This document shows, piece by piece, positions 6,718 through 13,908 of a stretch of DNA of 35,308 nucleotides; position 1 is the stretch's first letter; the number at the start of each line of letters is the position of its first letter. The DNA is from Mediterranea sp. (in: CFB group bacteria) (GTDB taxonomy: Bacteria > Bacteroidota > Bacteroidia > Bacteroidales > Bacteroidaceae). The translations under genes were made by a program, and so were the position numbers. Location of the stretch: the NCBI GenBank assembly GCA_031261805.1, contig JAISIX010000097.1, positions 1 to 35,308 of the forward strand, read 5' to 3'. The notes beneath the pieces were generated by a model. The model searched no databases, was not told where the DNA came from, and saw nothing but the letters and a program-made list of their open reading frames with translations.

Positions 6718-8571
6718 ATGAAAAGGACCGGAGATTTTATTATCAGCATGGTATGCATCCTCTTTCTGTGTACATGCAGCAATACTCGGGAAAAGGATTG
6801 CTTGTTGCCGGAGTTGAAGGAAGCTGAGACGATAAGTTACAACCAACAAGCTGACAGCATTTTGAAGCTGCTGGAGGCATTGCCCACTTCTATCAAAATG
6901 GACGAATTGAATCATGCAACTTGGTGCATGTTGTTCACACAGGCTCAATATAGGGCGTACAAGGAGCCGAGCAATGATTCGATTCTCTCTATAGCTTATC
7001 ACTATTTTATGAAGAGCGATAATCACCAACGAAAAGCGTTAGTACTCTTTCTGGAAGGTTCCTTGCATAAGACTTGGGATGAACAAGAAGAAGCGTATCG
7101 TTACTTTTTGGAGGCATCCGGCGAGGCAAAACATACCAAAGACTATCCGTTAGAGTATTATATATATAACGATATTTCCCGAATAGAATTCTTTCGGGGG
7201 CAATATAGTGCGGCACTCAGTGATGCTCAAAAAGCATGGGATTATGCGAAGCTTGCAAAAAACAGTATGTATATGGCAACGGCATTGGACAGTGAAGCGC
7301 GTGCATATACTGCACTCCAGAAGGAGAAAGAAGCGATTGAACATTACGAAGAGGCTCTGCTATATGCCAAAGAGAGCAAAGACCCTAATACTTTAGTCCT
7401 TATACTAACGGATTTGGGAGCCGAATATGCATACGCTGGCCGTTATCAAGCATCGATAGATTGCTTGCAGCAGGCATTGCATATCAAAAAACCATATTCG
7501 TCTGACTCTCCCGTTCTTCTTTCTATTGGTGACACCTATCGGCTGATGCACGAGAGAGACTCTGCGTTTTATTATCTCAGCCAAGTAGCCAATGACTCGG
7601 ATTTGTACGCACGACAAGGGGCTAACTATGCCTTATACCTACTAAATAGAGACCAGTATCACGACTGTGACGAAGCGTTGAAATACCTGAGAGTCTCCTT
7701 TAATCTGTCGGATACTATTCAGAAAGCCGAAAACGACCGAACGTTTATTGCCATGAAAGAGAAATATAAGAATGAACAGCTCAAGACACAACTGGAACTG
7801 GAAGAAAAGGAAAAGGCACAAATCCTTTGGACGATATTTGCCTGTGTTCTTATGACTATCAGTATCATTGTTCTCATCTATCAGCGACGGATACAGAACA
7901 AAGAGCGCATCATCCAAAAGAAAGAAGAGGAACTTCGGTCAAACGCCATCCGATTGCATGAGAATGAAACAGTCATAAAGGAGAACAACCGGAATATTGA
8001 GATGCTACAGCAAGACATGAAACAATATATCCTGGCGCAGGAAGAGTTGGAGGAACAGACGAAAGTGGTAGAAGCACTAAAAGATAGCAATAAGGTACTG
8101 ATGGGCAAGAATGCCCAGTTTAGTCAAAGCAGTAGTTACCCACAAACACCCGATACACAAGCGGTAGAGACCCTTTCTCTTCAAAACAAAGAGCTGAAAG
8201 AGCGCATCTATACACTCTGTGAGAAACGCTTGGCAGAGAACCCCATACTAAAGAACTTGCGGGAGACGACTCCTCGCTTGGACGCAGAGAGCAAAGAATG
8301 GCAAAAGGTGCAAGCCATAATCAATGATATATACGACAACTTTAGTGAAAAATTATTGGAACGATGGGAGGATTTGTCGGCTCAAGACCTGCAACTTTGC
8401 TGCCTTATCAAAATAAGAATGAGCCGACTGGAGATGGCTACCATCCTAAACAATGGTGTCGATGCCATCCCCAAAAAGAAACAACGCTTAGTACAAAAAC
8501 TCTTAAAGAAAGAGGGAAATTTGCCATTTGAGAATGTTACGACTTTCAACCTCTGGCTACTAAGCCTTTAG
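6718..8571 (+). CDS. Membrane TPR sensor-regulator with C-terminal HTH
   Basis: 617 residues. An N-terminal signal ends LFLCTC (possible lipobox, Cys20). Tetratricopeptide-like helices cover about 90-340 (for example 'AIEHYEEALLYAKES', 'SIDCLQQALHI'). One transmembrane helix lies at about 366-385, followed by a long charged coiled coil (390-470) and a C-terminal region (about 550-617) 'LSAQDLQLCCLIKIRMSRLEMATIL' that fits the helix-turn-helix found at the end of this Bacteroidetes regulator type. Such proteins sense outside and act on DNA from the membrane. It is the only large plus-strand gene among the peptide genes and is divergent from the peptide operon. Its stop codon coincides with the edge of a MutS-like gene remnant, so the last residues may have been changed by recombination. 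Confidence 0.8.
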   Translation: MKRTGDFIISMVCILFLCTCSNTREKDCLLPELKEAETISYNQQADSILKLLEALPTSIKMDELNHATWCMLFTQAQYRAYKEPSNDSILSIAYHYFMKSDNHQRKALVLFLEGSLHKTWDEQEEAYRYFLEASGEAKHTKDYPLEYYIYNDISRIEFFRGQYSAALSDAQKAWDYAKLAKNSMYMATALDSEARAYTALQKEKEAIEHYEEALLYAKESKDPNTLVLILTDLGAEYAYAGRYQASIDCLQQALHIKKPYSSDSPVLLSIGDTYRLMHERDSAFYYLSQVANDSDLYARQGANYALYLLNRDQYHDCDEALKYLRVSFNLSDTIQKAENDRTFIAMKEKYKNEQLKTQLELEEKEKAQILWTIFACVLMTISIIVLIYQRRIQNKERIIQKKEEELRSNAIRLHENETVIKENNRNIEMLQQDMKQYILAQEELEEQTKVVEALKDSNKVLMGKNAQFSQSSSYPQTPDTQAVETLSLQNKELKERIYTLCEKRLAENPILKNLRETTPRLDAESKEWQKVQAIINDIYDNFSEKLLERWEDLSAQDLQLCCLIKIRMSRLEMATILNNGVDAIPKKKQRLVQKLLKKEGNLPFENVTTFNLWLLSL

Positions 8572-8705
8572 CCTCGTCCAACACATCCGCCAGATAGTCA
8601 CAGCACTCCAACAACCGGATGGATTTGTATTCCGGCTTTTACCAAGAATGAATGTGCAAAGCAAGTGTTCAGCGCATATCCCGACAATACGTTGACACCG
8701 ATGCT
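8568..8705 (-). pseudogene. Internally deleted remnant of the MutS-like gene
   Basis: Bases 8568-8623 match the 3' end of the intact MutS-like gene (11636-11691), and 8621-8705 match its middle (about 12037-12122), both at high identity. About 340 bp between the blocks, including the Walker B region, is missing. The joint lies at ACAACCG/GGATGG, sequences present at both deletion ends. No intact frame remains. The left edge falls exactly on the stop codon of the TPR regulator. Confidence 0.85.
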
Positions 8706-8811
8706 ACGAAGGGTTGCTGATACTCCCCTTGAGGCTGCAACAAAGTTTTCTTGAGTGCACTACAGATTACCATTCAGCAGGGTTCATTGCATAATCCCAA
8801 TCGGCTAAAAC

Positions 8812-10053
8812 TTAATCTTTGCAGACGAGAGGAATAGCAAATTCAATTAACCGTCCTTCTCGCTCCACCACGAGTTCCAAAGACTCCCGGTCTTGGACAT
8901 ACTCGTTCAGCCTGTCGCTGAGTCCATCAGAAATCAAGTCGAATGCTCCATGGTCAATGCTCACGACCTTGTCTCGCAATTTTAAGCCTGCCGATTCACA
9001 GAAGCCCTCTCTTTCAATAGACTTTATCATAATATGACCATCTGCACCTTTCTTCAAAGCAAAACCGAACTTGAGAATAGATGCCAAGTATGGCTTCGGA
9101 CGATACGACGTTACCGGCTTGACATACAAATCGCCGCCAGAGTTACCGTAAGCCAATACAAAATTGAAGCGCTGCATGAATAAAGCACCAAACAGATTAT
9201 CATCTCTCAAAGAAGAAGTATGCAGGATATCGCAATCGGGAACTGTTAGTCCGCCCCAATCGACTGTCACTCCATGGAAAAGGTGAATCGTATCGCACTC
9301 AGTGTCGCCTTTGGCTTTCAGATAAGTTCGATAGGGTAACTGCTGGGACAAGGCAGCGAAGGTGGTATTCCCCACCTTAATGTCATTTGCACTACCCGTG
9401 TCGAGTTCGGCATCAAAAGAGATGGAAGAGGAATGAATCTTAAACGAACTCTTTCCATCTATGCCATCAACAATGCGGGTAAAGCCATTTGTTTGTACCT
9501 TTAACTCATCCTCATCTTGCTGACTAAACAAAATCATCTTTTGTCTATCCATATCAAACTTCCATCTCAGCAATCCCAATACATCAAACCCTAAGACTGG
9601 CATTGCTGCTATCTGGCTAATGTAATTGTCCGATGGAACCCCTAGTATAAGTGGACGTGAAAGATTCAAAGACTGGATACGCATACTGTCGGACTGGAAA
9701 AAGGGGAAATATTGGGTTTTCCCTAATGCATTCGTCAATTTTCGCGGACGACAGTTCCAAGGTTTCAGATGCAACCGCTCAACAATAGAAGGTGCCGCCA
9801 TAGTTTGTGCATGAGTGTCCATTACAAACGATACCGATTGCCCGTTTACATAGGCGGGGATAATAAACCAATTACCATCCATCGCTATCGGCAATTCTAC
9901 TCGATACTTTTCTGGCAGACTTTTCCCCTGTTTATCCACATAGAGGCCATATCGGATAATCGTATCAATATCCCAGTAGAAGACTCCAATAAGTAATAGC
10001 GCAACAATACTGAGTAATAGATAAAACATCTTGCTCTTTAATATTTTCTTCAT
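8812..10053 (-). CDS. Membrane-anchored two-lobed retropepsin-like protease with PDZ domain
   Basis: 413 residues. One N-terminal transmembrane helix (about 10-28) is followed by two aspartyl-protease lobes. Lobe 1 has VMDTHAQ (Asp79-Thr-His) and the flap-end motif PVLGFDVLG. Lobe 2 has AELDTGSAND (Asp218-Thr-Gly) and NLFGALFMQRFNF. A C-terminal PDZ domain spans about 345-410 ('IKSIEREGFCESAGLKLRDKVVSID'). This matches the Bacteroidetes aspartyl protease plus PDZ family. Lobe 1 has His instead of the usual Gly after Asp-Thr, which may alter activity. It lies among GG-peptide genes and could trim, degrade or give protection against such peptides (inference). A hairpin lies just upstream. Confidence 0.8.
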   Translation of the reverse strand: MKKILKSKMFYLLLSIVALLLIGVFYWDIDTIIRYGLYVDKQGKSLPEKYRVELPIAMDGNWFIIPAYVNGQSVSFVMDTHAQTMAAPSIVERLHLKPWNCRPRKLTNALGKTQYFPFFQSDSMRIQSLNLSRPLILGVPSDNYISQIAAMPVLGFDVLGLLRWKFDMDRQKMILFSQQDEDELKVQTNGFTRIVDGIDGKSSFKIHSSSISFDAELDTGSANDIKVGNTTFAALSQQLPYRTYLKAKGDTECDTIHLFHGVTVDWGGLTVPDCDILHTSSLRDDNLFGALFMQRFNFVLAYGNSGGDLYVKPVTSYRPKPYLASILKFGFALKKGADGHIMIKSIEREGFCESAGLKLRDKVVSIDHGAFDLISDGLSDRLNEYVQDRESLELVVEREGRLIEFAIPLVCKD

Positions 10054-10079
10054 TTTTCTTTTTGCTTTTCAATATAATA

Positions 10080-10114
10080 AAAGAGAGCGGGGATTGGACT
10101 CCCTCTCTCTTTTA
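10080..10114 (-). terminator. Intrinsic terminator upstream of the protease gene
   Basis: AAAAGAGAG (10080-10088) pairs perfectly with CTCTCTTTT (10106-10114). On the minus strand the stem is followed by TTTTATTATATT, a good U-tract. It sits between the truncated GG-peptide gene and the protease start (10053), so it either ends upstream transcription or acts as an attenuator. Confidence 0.65.
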
Positions 10115-10145
10115 CCATATTCCTAATACAGCTTCTAATTGTTAG

Positions 10146-10213
10146 GATAAGAAGTCAATTCGTTTTAGAGAATAAGTGGCTGCGAAACACACCTATCTAA
10201 AGACCTTTCATGT
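10146..10213. repeat. 67-68 bp imperfect direct repeat, copy 1
   Basis: It runs from GATAAGAAG to CTTTCATGT and is nearly identical to 10912-10978. The shared core GAATAAGTGGCTGCGAAACA and its flank ACCTATCTAAA are unbroken. In this copy the repeat edge falls inside the truncated peptide gene, whose stop codon is supplied by the repeat. Confidence 0.85.
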
Positions 10214-10285
10214 AATACCACCATCCGCGGTTCTCATTTCTTCCAACGTCAAGACTTCAACGTCATACATGTTTTCTGCCTTCAT
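10208..10285 (-). pseudogene. GG-leader peptide gene truncated just after GG (25 aa)
   Basis: The leader is intact and matches its neighbours: it ends VLTLEEMRTADGG with Gly-Gly at residues 22-23. Only Ile-Thr follow before TGA. The stop and everything beyond it belong to the 67-68 bp repeat that elsewhere (10912-10978) lies just 3' of the peptide at 10993-11103. This fits recombination that joined a leader directly to a 3' flank, losing the core. The 5' flank (AATAATACTTGATTATCGA) resembles that of the peptide at 5549-5683. Confidence 0.75.
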
Positions 10286-10373
10286 TGTTCTTTGTTTTTG
10301 AAAATCAATAATACTTGATTATCGAACCCAAATCTCAGAATTCTTGCCGAACTATTGTAATAAGGGATAAGAA

Positions 10374-10405
10374 GAGAATGCATGTCACGATAGACATGCA
10401 TTCTC
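10374..10405 (-). terminator. Strong hairpin after the two-peptide unit
   Basis: GAGAATGCATGTC (10374-10386) pairs perfectly over 13 bp with GACATGCATTCTC (10393-10405) around a 6-base loop. It lies 43 bases past the stop of the peptide at 10449-10580. The U-tract on the minus strand is short (TTCTTATCCCTTATT). Confidence 0.65.
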
Positions 10406-10448
10406 CACAAAGATTAGTAGCACAAAGTAAATGAATTATATTCAGATA

Positions 10449-10580
10449 CTACACTCGAGGAGAGAAACTACCCGCAATTAAATCATGGAGCAAATCCAAC
10501 AAAGTATATTTCAGCGAGCCTCCATTAGTCTCCAGCATCTCTTGCATGCTCAAAGCACGCATTACATTTCCTTTTTCCAT
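10449..10580 (-). CDS. GG-leader secreted peptide precursor (43 aa)
   Basis: The leader ends RALSMQEMLETNGG (Gly-Gly at residues 20-21), a more divergent version of the LTLEEMRTxDGG consensus. The 22-residue core starts SLKYTLLDLLHDLIAG and ends SPRV, with no cysteine. The first part would be an amphipathic helix. It lies 33 bases downstream of the 60-residue GG peptide and is followed by a strong hairpin, so the two form a unit. Substrate of the C39 exporter at 2004-4172 by inference. Confidence 0.8.
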   Translation of the reverse strand: MEKGNVMRALSMQEMLETNGGSLKYTLLDLLHDLIAGSFSPRV

Positions 10581-10613
10581 ACTTCTTGTATTAATGTTAC
10601 AGAATTAGCAGCA

Positions 10614-10796
10614 TTACCAGCAAACGAAATGTTTTTCCCATGGACTAAGAAAATCCATCTGTTCTTGAGTAGGAGGAGCAAATCCCCCATCAATGTTTCT
10701 CTTTTGTTCTAAGGTCAATTCAGCCACACCGTAAATGTTTGCGACATTTCCATTCAACATCAAAGTTCCAACGTCTCCTAATTTTTCTACTTCCAT
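10614..10796 (-). CDS. GG-leader secreted peptide precursor (60 aa)
   Basis: The leader is longer than in its neighbours (38 residues) and ends VAELTLEQKRNIDGG. The core of 22 residues begins FAPPTQEQMDF and ends HFVCW. It is acidic to neutral, with one Cys next to the C-terminal Trp and no hydrophobic stretch. Starts at residue 1 (10796) or Met13 are possible. A -7 box lies about 110 bases upstream. It is the first gene of a two-peptide unit and differs in character from the hydrophobic cores at 11125-11422. Confidence 0.82.
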   Translation of the reverse strand: MEVEKLGDVGTLMLNGNVANIYGVAELTLEQKRNIDGGFAPPTQEQMDFLSPWEKHFVCW

Positions 10797-10907
10797 AATT
10801 ACTTATTATAAAGGATTAATACTAAAATTACAAAGAATCAAATCTACACCATTAGCATAGACGACCGCTGCTTCACCGTTGGTAAGCTTTCTTCTTCTCC
10901 TTTTGGC

Positions 10908-10915
10908 AAAGATAA
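10908..10915 (-). promoter_or_regulatory. -7 box for the two-peptide unit
   Basis: On the minus strand this reads TATCTTTG, matching TAnnTTTG. The box lies within or at the edge of the 67-68 bp repeat, so the repeat may bring the promoter with it. No clear -33 box is visible. The predicted 5' UTR is about 105 nt. Confidence 0.5.
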
Positions 10916-10978
10916 GAGGTCTATTCGTTCTATAGAATAAGTGGCTGCGAAACACACCTATCTAAAAACCTTTCATGT
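10912..10978. repeat. 67-68 bp imperfect direct repeat, copy 2
   Basis: Second copy of the repeat at 10146-10213. It lies just 3' of the 36-residue hydrophobic peptide gene (stop at 10993). Confidence 0.85.
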
Positions 10979-10992
10979 GTCGCCTTTGTTGA

Positions 10993-11103
10993 TTAAGACA
11001 GGCAATGTTTTGTGATGCCCAATGCTACTCCTGCTACAAATCCAACAGAAAAGCCAAACATAATTGCGACAAACCACGGATTTTCTTTTAATAGAGTACC
11101 CAT
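10993..11103 (-). CDS. 36-residue hydrophobic glycine-zipper peptide, no GG leader
   Basis: Starts at ATG 11103, 21 bases after the stop of the 43-residue GG peptide. It has no double-glycine leader. After MGTLLKENPW comes a single hydrophobic helix with glycines every 4-6 residues (FGFSVGFVAGVALGI), then TKHCLS. It could be a leaderless membrane peptide or a small immunity protein for its neighbours. Its glycine-rich helix resembles the core of the 51-residue peptide (GFGIGFPCGVAIGIAK), so it could also be a peptide that lost its leader. Function unknown. Confidence 0.6.
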   Translation of the reverse strand: MGTLLKENPWFVAIMFGFSVGFVAGVALGITKHCLS

Positions 11104-11124
11104 AATAACATGTATTAAAGGTTT

Positions 11125-11256
11125 CTACTTCAGATAATATTCTGCAACCGCTACACCTGCGCATACACCTACTGCGCAGGCAAGCAAACCCACAATGATT
11201 AAGCCTATAGCTCCACCATTGATTTCCATCATTTCTTTTGGGGTCAAATCTTCCAT
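11125..11256 (-). CDS. GG-leader hydrophobic peptide precursor (43 aa)
   Basis: It has a very short leader, MEDLTPKEMMEINGG (Gly-Gly at 14-15), which keeps the LT-x-x-E-M spacing of the other leaders. The 28-residue core is a hydrophobic glycine/alanine-rich helix with two cysteines four residues apart (ACAVGVCAGVAVA), ending EYYLK. Such cores are typical of membrane-active class II-type bacteriocins. It begins 10 bases after the stop of the 51-residue peptide, so the two are translated from one message. Confidence 0.82.
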   Translation of the reverse strand: MEDLTPKEMMEINGGAIGLIIVGLLACAVGVCAGVAVAEYYLK

Positions 11257-11266
11257 AATAAAGTCA

Positions 11267-11422
11267 TTAACTGTATTTAGCGATACCTATGGCTACCCCA
11301 CAAGGGAAGCCTATCCCAAATCCCCAAGCCATAGCCAATAGAAGGGGAGCAATGCCACCATCCGTGGTTCTCATTTCTTCCAGCGTTAAAGCCTCAACGC
11401 CATACAAATTCAATGTGTTCAT
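11267..11422 (-). CDS. GG-leader hydrophobic peptide precursor (51 aa)
   Basis: The leader starts MNTLNLYGVEALTLEEMRTT and continues into DGG (Gly-Gly at 22-23). It is nearly the same as the leader at 14871-15011. The 28-residue core has a hydrophobic run (APLLLAMAW) followed by a glycine-spaced helix with one Cys (GFGIGFPCGVAIGIAK). It is the first gene after a promoter at 11543-11573 and precedes two more tiny peptide genes at 11256 and 11103. The promoter, 5' UTR and leader are a gapless duplicate of the region at 14946-15189. Confidence 0.87.
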   Translation of the reverse strand: MNTLNLYGVEALTLEEMRTTDGGIAPLLLAMAWGFGIGFPCGVAIGIAKYS

Positions 11423-11600
11423 ACAAATCAAAATTTAATAATTATTACTAAGTCGCGAGGATTCAAATCCAAAGTTCCAATCGCACTGACTAACCGGTAT
11501 CTCAACGGGAACGAACCTTGTCCTTTATCCTTTCTGACGCAGCAAAGATAGAGCGATTCTCGCATAATTCAATAGACATGCCGTAGCGAGAAAGTCTACA
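11357..11600. repeat. 244-bp promoter-UTR-leader module, copy A
   Basis: Aligns without gaps to 14946-15189 with about 30 mismatches by hand count. It covers the leader codons, start codon (same offset in both), about 110-nt 5' UTR, -7 and -33 boxes. A 48-base block (11491-11538, equal to 15080-15127) is identical. It starts at about the expected transcription start. Confidence 0.88.
11543..11573 (-). promoter_or_regulatory. Promoter of the hydrophobic three-peptide unit
   Basis: -7 box TATCTTTG (11550-11543) with ATTG at the -33 position (11573-11570), 19 bases apart, on the minus strand. This is the usual Bacteroidetes layout. The same boxes occur at the same offset in the second module (15132-15162). 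Confidence 0.7.
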
Positions 11601-11611
11601 ACTTTTCGCAA

Positions 11612-13123
11612 CTACGAATCACTGTCCACAAGCACTTTAGCCTCGTCCAACACTTCCACCGGATAGTCACAGCACTCCAACAACCGGATGGCGATGCGAG
11701 ATGGATAGATACCTTTTCGCAAGCGATGGTCGTAATCCAAGGTGTTTTGCTGGAAATTCTCTTTGAAGTAATAGCAGTCGAACGGCCCCGCCAGTTGGTG
11801 ACACAACTCGATATCATGGGTAGATGCGAAGACGATGTTTCCACTCCGTGAGAGTTTGTGAAGAATGGCCAAGCTGATGGCTCGCCGTTCTTGTTCATTG
11901 GTCCCCTTAAACAACTCATCAAGCAGAAACAGATGGGCATGCTCCGCAGGCAAAGTCAAAAGCCTCTTCACTTGCAAAGCCTCCTCAAGGAAATAGCTTT
12001 TTCCATCCGTCAGACTATCCACAACCGTAATGATGGAATGGATTTGTATCCCGGCTTTTATCGAAAATGAATGTGCAAAGCAGGTGTTCAGCGCATATCC
12101 CGACAATACGTTGATACCGATGGTGCGGATAAAGCTCGTCTTCCCCGACATATTGCTCCCAGTGATCAGCACCGATTTGCCGGATACGATAATATCATTC
12201 GAGACACAATGGGGAATGAGCGGGTGATAAAGTCCCTTTGCCTCCAAGCAAGCCGACTGCCCCACAAAATTCGGCAAGCTGTAGTATGGAAGTTTTGTGC
12301 GCAGCACGGCAGTGGAGCAAAGGGTGTCTATCAGCCCCACCCAACAATAGAGCCGCTCCACTTCTACCCGCTTCTCATGCAAGGCACGAAAGGTTTGAAC
12401 GACCGAATAGGCTTCATTCAAAAAGAATATATGCACAAATTCCATCAGGTAATAGGCCAAAATAGCGTAATCATTGTCCAATCTGGCTCCTAACCGGAAA
12501 GAGGAGAAATATTTATTCAATGGACGCAACTCCATCTCTATGCGCTCAATATCCCTATCAATGCCACCCAAGGATTTTATCTTCAGCAGTCGGCGTACTT
12601 GCCGCAACATGACAAACAAGGATGGGACAGAGAAATAATACAGCTGCATCTTTGCCTTGTTCCTATAATGCAATACCCCATTCCACACCACCGAGAGAGC
12701 CAGAAAGAGTAGCAGAAGTTTGTAGCCCCACAATACAAATGCAATGCCCAGCAACGCCGGAATATAGCGTGAAAGCGAGATGGTCCTCTTTTCAAAAGAG
12801 GAAATAAACGGCATCACCTCTGCAAAGAGAGAGACAATGGAATAGGCATCTGCATGACGTAACTTGCCTAATATCTCTACGATTTGGCCTCGAAGCCCCT
12901 CGTCCCGTTGCAATTCACCAATCAATTCTTCCTGTCCGCTTACAGGGCTTTCCTGGTTGTAATGCAAGACATGGTACAAATACTGACGGCCAATACAGGA
13001 AGTAGTATGGTCCAAGCAAAGGAACAAGTCGTCAAAATCCAAATCTTTGGCAGCCTGCTCGCTCAACAGACTAACGTCCCAATGCTCCCTGCTATCGTGA
13101 TATGCTGATATTTCGTCGTTCAT
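11612..13123 (-). CDS. Membrane-anchored MutS-like ATPase
   Basis: 503 residues. The C-terminal third is a MutS-type ATPase: Walker A GSNMSGKTS (322-330), Walker B HLFLLDELFKGTN (397-409), and the ASTHD motif at 433-437. Upstream are helical clamp-like segments and two hydrophobic stretches at about 119-150 that look like membrane helices. The N-terminal mismatch-recognition domains of MutS (with the Phe-x-Glu motif) are missing, so DNA repair is unlikely. It is the last gene of an operon with a GG peptide and a two-part ABC transporter, 38 bases after the ATPase gene. A role in peptide immunity or processing is inference. A deleted second copy lies at 8568-8705. Confidence 0.85.
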   Translation of the reverse strand: MNDEISAYHDSREHWDVSLLSEQAAKDLDFDDLFLCLDHTTSCIGRQYLYHVLHYNQESPVSGQEELIGELQRDEGLRGQIVEILGKLRHADAYSIVSLFAEVMPFISSFEKRTISLSRYIPALLGIAFVLWGYKLLLLFLALSVVWNGVLHYRNKAKMQLYYFSVPSLFVMLRQVRRLLKIKSLGGIDRDIERIEMELRPLNKYFSSFRLGARLDNDYAILAYYLMEFVHIFFLNEAYSVVQTFRALHEKRVEVERLYCWVGLIDTLCSTAVLRTKLPYYSLPNFVGQSACLEAKGLYHPLIPHCVSNDIIVSGKSVLITGSNMSGKTSFIRTIGINVLSGYALNTCFAHSFSIKAGIQIHSIITVVDSLTDGKSYFLEEALQVKRLLTLPAEHAHLFLLDELFKGTNEQERRAISLAILHKLSRSGNIVFASTHDIELCHQLAGPFDCYYFKENFQQNTLDYDHRLRKGIYPSRIAIRLLECCDYPVEVLDEAKVLVDSDS

Positions 13124-13161
13124 AATAAGGAATAAAAAGTAATTCCAATCTCAGAGTTGCA

Positions 13162-13908
13162 TCAGTCTTGGGTAACTTGTATTTCACAACCGAGCACCTC
13201 ATCGACTTTGGTTTTTTCGATTTTCAACACCTTTGTCACCTCCTCCAGTTTTTGCCCCAACCTATCGTCCACAATATCTTGTTCAATGTAGTCAAACATG
13301 GATTGGTTATATGTCCGGAGGATAGTATGTTGGTGCAGGTAATGTATTTCGTCGCAGATGTCGGTCAAGGAAGAGATGATGTGCGAAGAGAGCAAGATGA
13401 GCTTCTTCTGTTCCCGCAGCTTGAGCAGGAGTTGCTTGAGGACGACACAGGCGTCCAAGTCCAATCCGTTAAAAGGTTCGTCGAGCAGGAAGATATCGTT
13501 CCGTTGCATCAGCAGCGTGAGAAAGACCAACTTCTTCTTCATACCGGTAGAGTAGGCGGTGGCGTATTCATGCAAGGGCAGGTCGAACAGTCGGTTAAGT
13601 GAGGCAACCAGATTCTTGTCCATCTTCTCGCCTCTTGCCGCCAGGCAAAATTCGATGTATTCGCACCCTTTCATATAAGGATAGAAAAAGACGGAAGTAG
13701 GCATATAGCCTATTCGAGGATAGGGATGGCCCGTCAGGACCTCACCTTGATAGTCTGTTTGGTGGGTCAAACAAGAGAAGAGAGTGGTCTTTCCCGAGCC
13801 ATTCGCTCCTACAAGGCCGTATATATGCCCCTCGGTAAGGCACATAGAGACCTCCTCCAAAACAGGCTTCTTGCCATACGACTTACACAGATTGTTGATT
13901 TGTATCAT
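13162..13908 (-). CDS. ABC transporter ATP-binding protein
   Basis: 248 residues, single ATPase domain. Walker A is GANGSGKTT (34-42), the signature region AYSTGMKKKLVFL is a degenerate LSGGQ as found in ABC-2/immunity-type transporters, and Walker B is IFLLDEPFNGLD (139-150). The switch is LLSSHIISSL. Its start overlaps the permease end by 26 bases. Together they would form an export or self-protection transporter in the cytoplasmic membrane, distinct from the C39 exporter, which carries its own ATPase. The co-transcribed GG peptide suggests it acts on that peptide (inference). Confidence 0.9.
   Translation of the reverse strand: MIQINNLCKSYGKKPVLEEVSMCLTEGHIYGLVGANGSGKTTLFSCLTHQTDYQGEVLTGHPYPRIGYMPTSVFFYPYMKGCEYIEFCLAARGEKMDKNLVASLNRLFDLPLHEYATAYSTGMKKKLVFLTLLMQRNDIFLLDEPFNGLDLDACVVLKQLLLKLREQKKLILLSSHIISSLTDICDEIHYLHQHTILRTYNQSMFDYIEQDIVDDRLGQKLEEVTKVLKIEKTKVDEVLGCEIQVTQD

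Noticed and set aside
10973-11164. 63-codon minus-strand frame rich in Cys
   Set aside because: It runs in another frame across two better-supported tiny peptide genes (10993-11103 and 11125-11256) with GG leader or glycine-zipper helix.
11612-13123. DNA mismatch repair MutS
   Set aside because: N-terminal mismatch-binding domains are absent, hydrophobic segments are present, and the gene is in a peptide/ABC operon.
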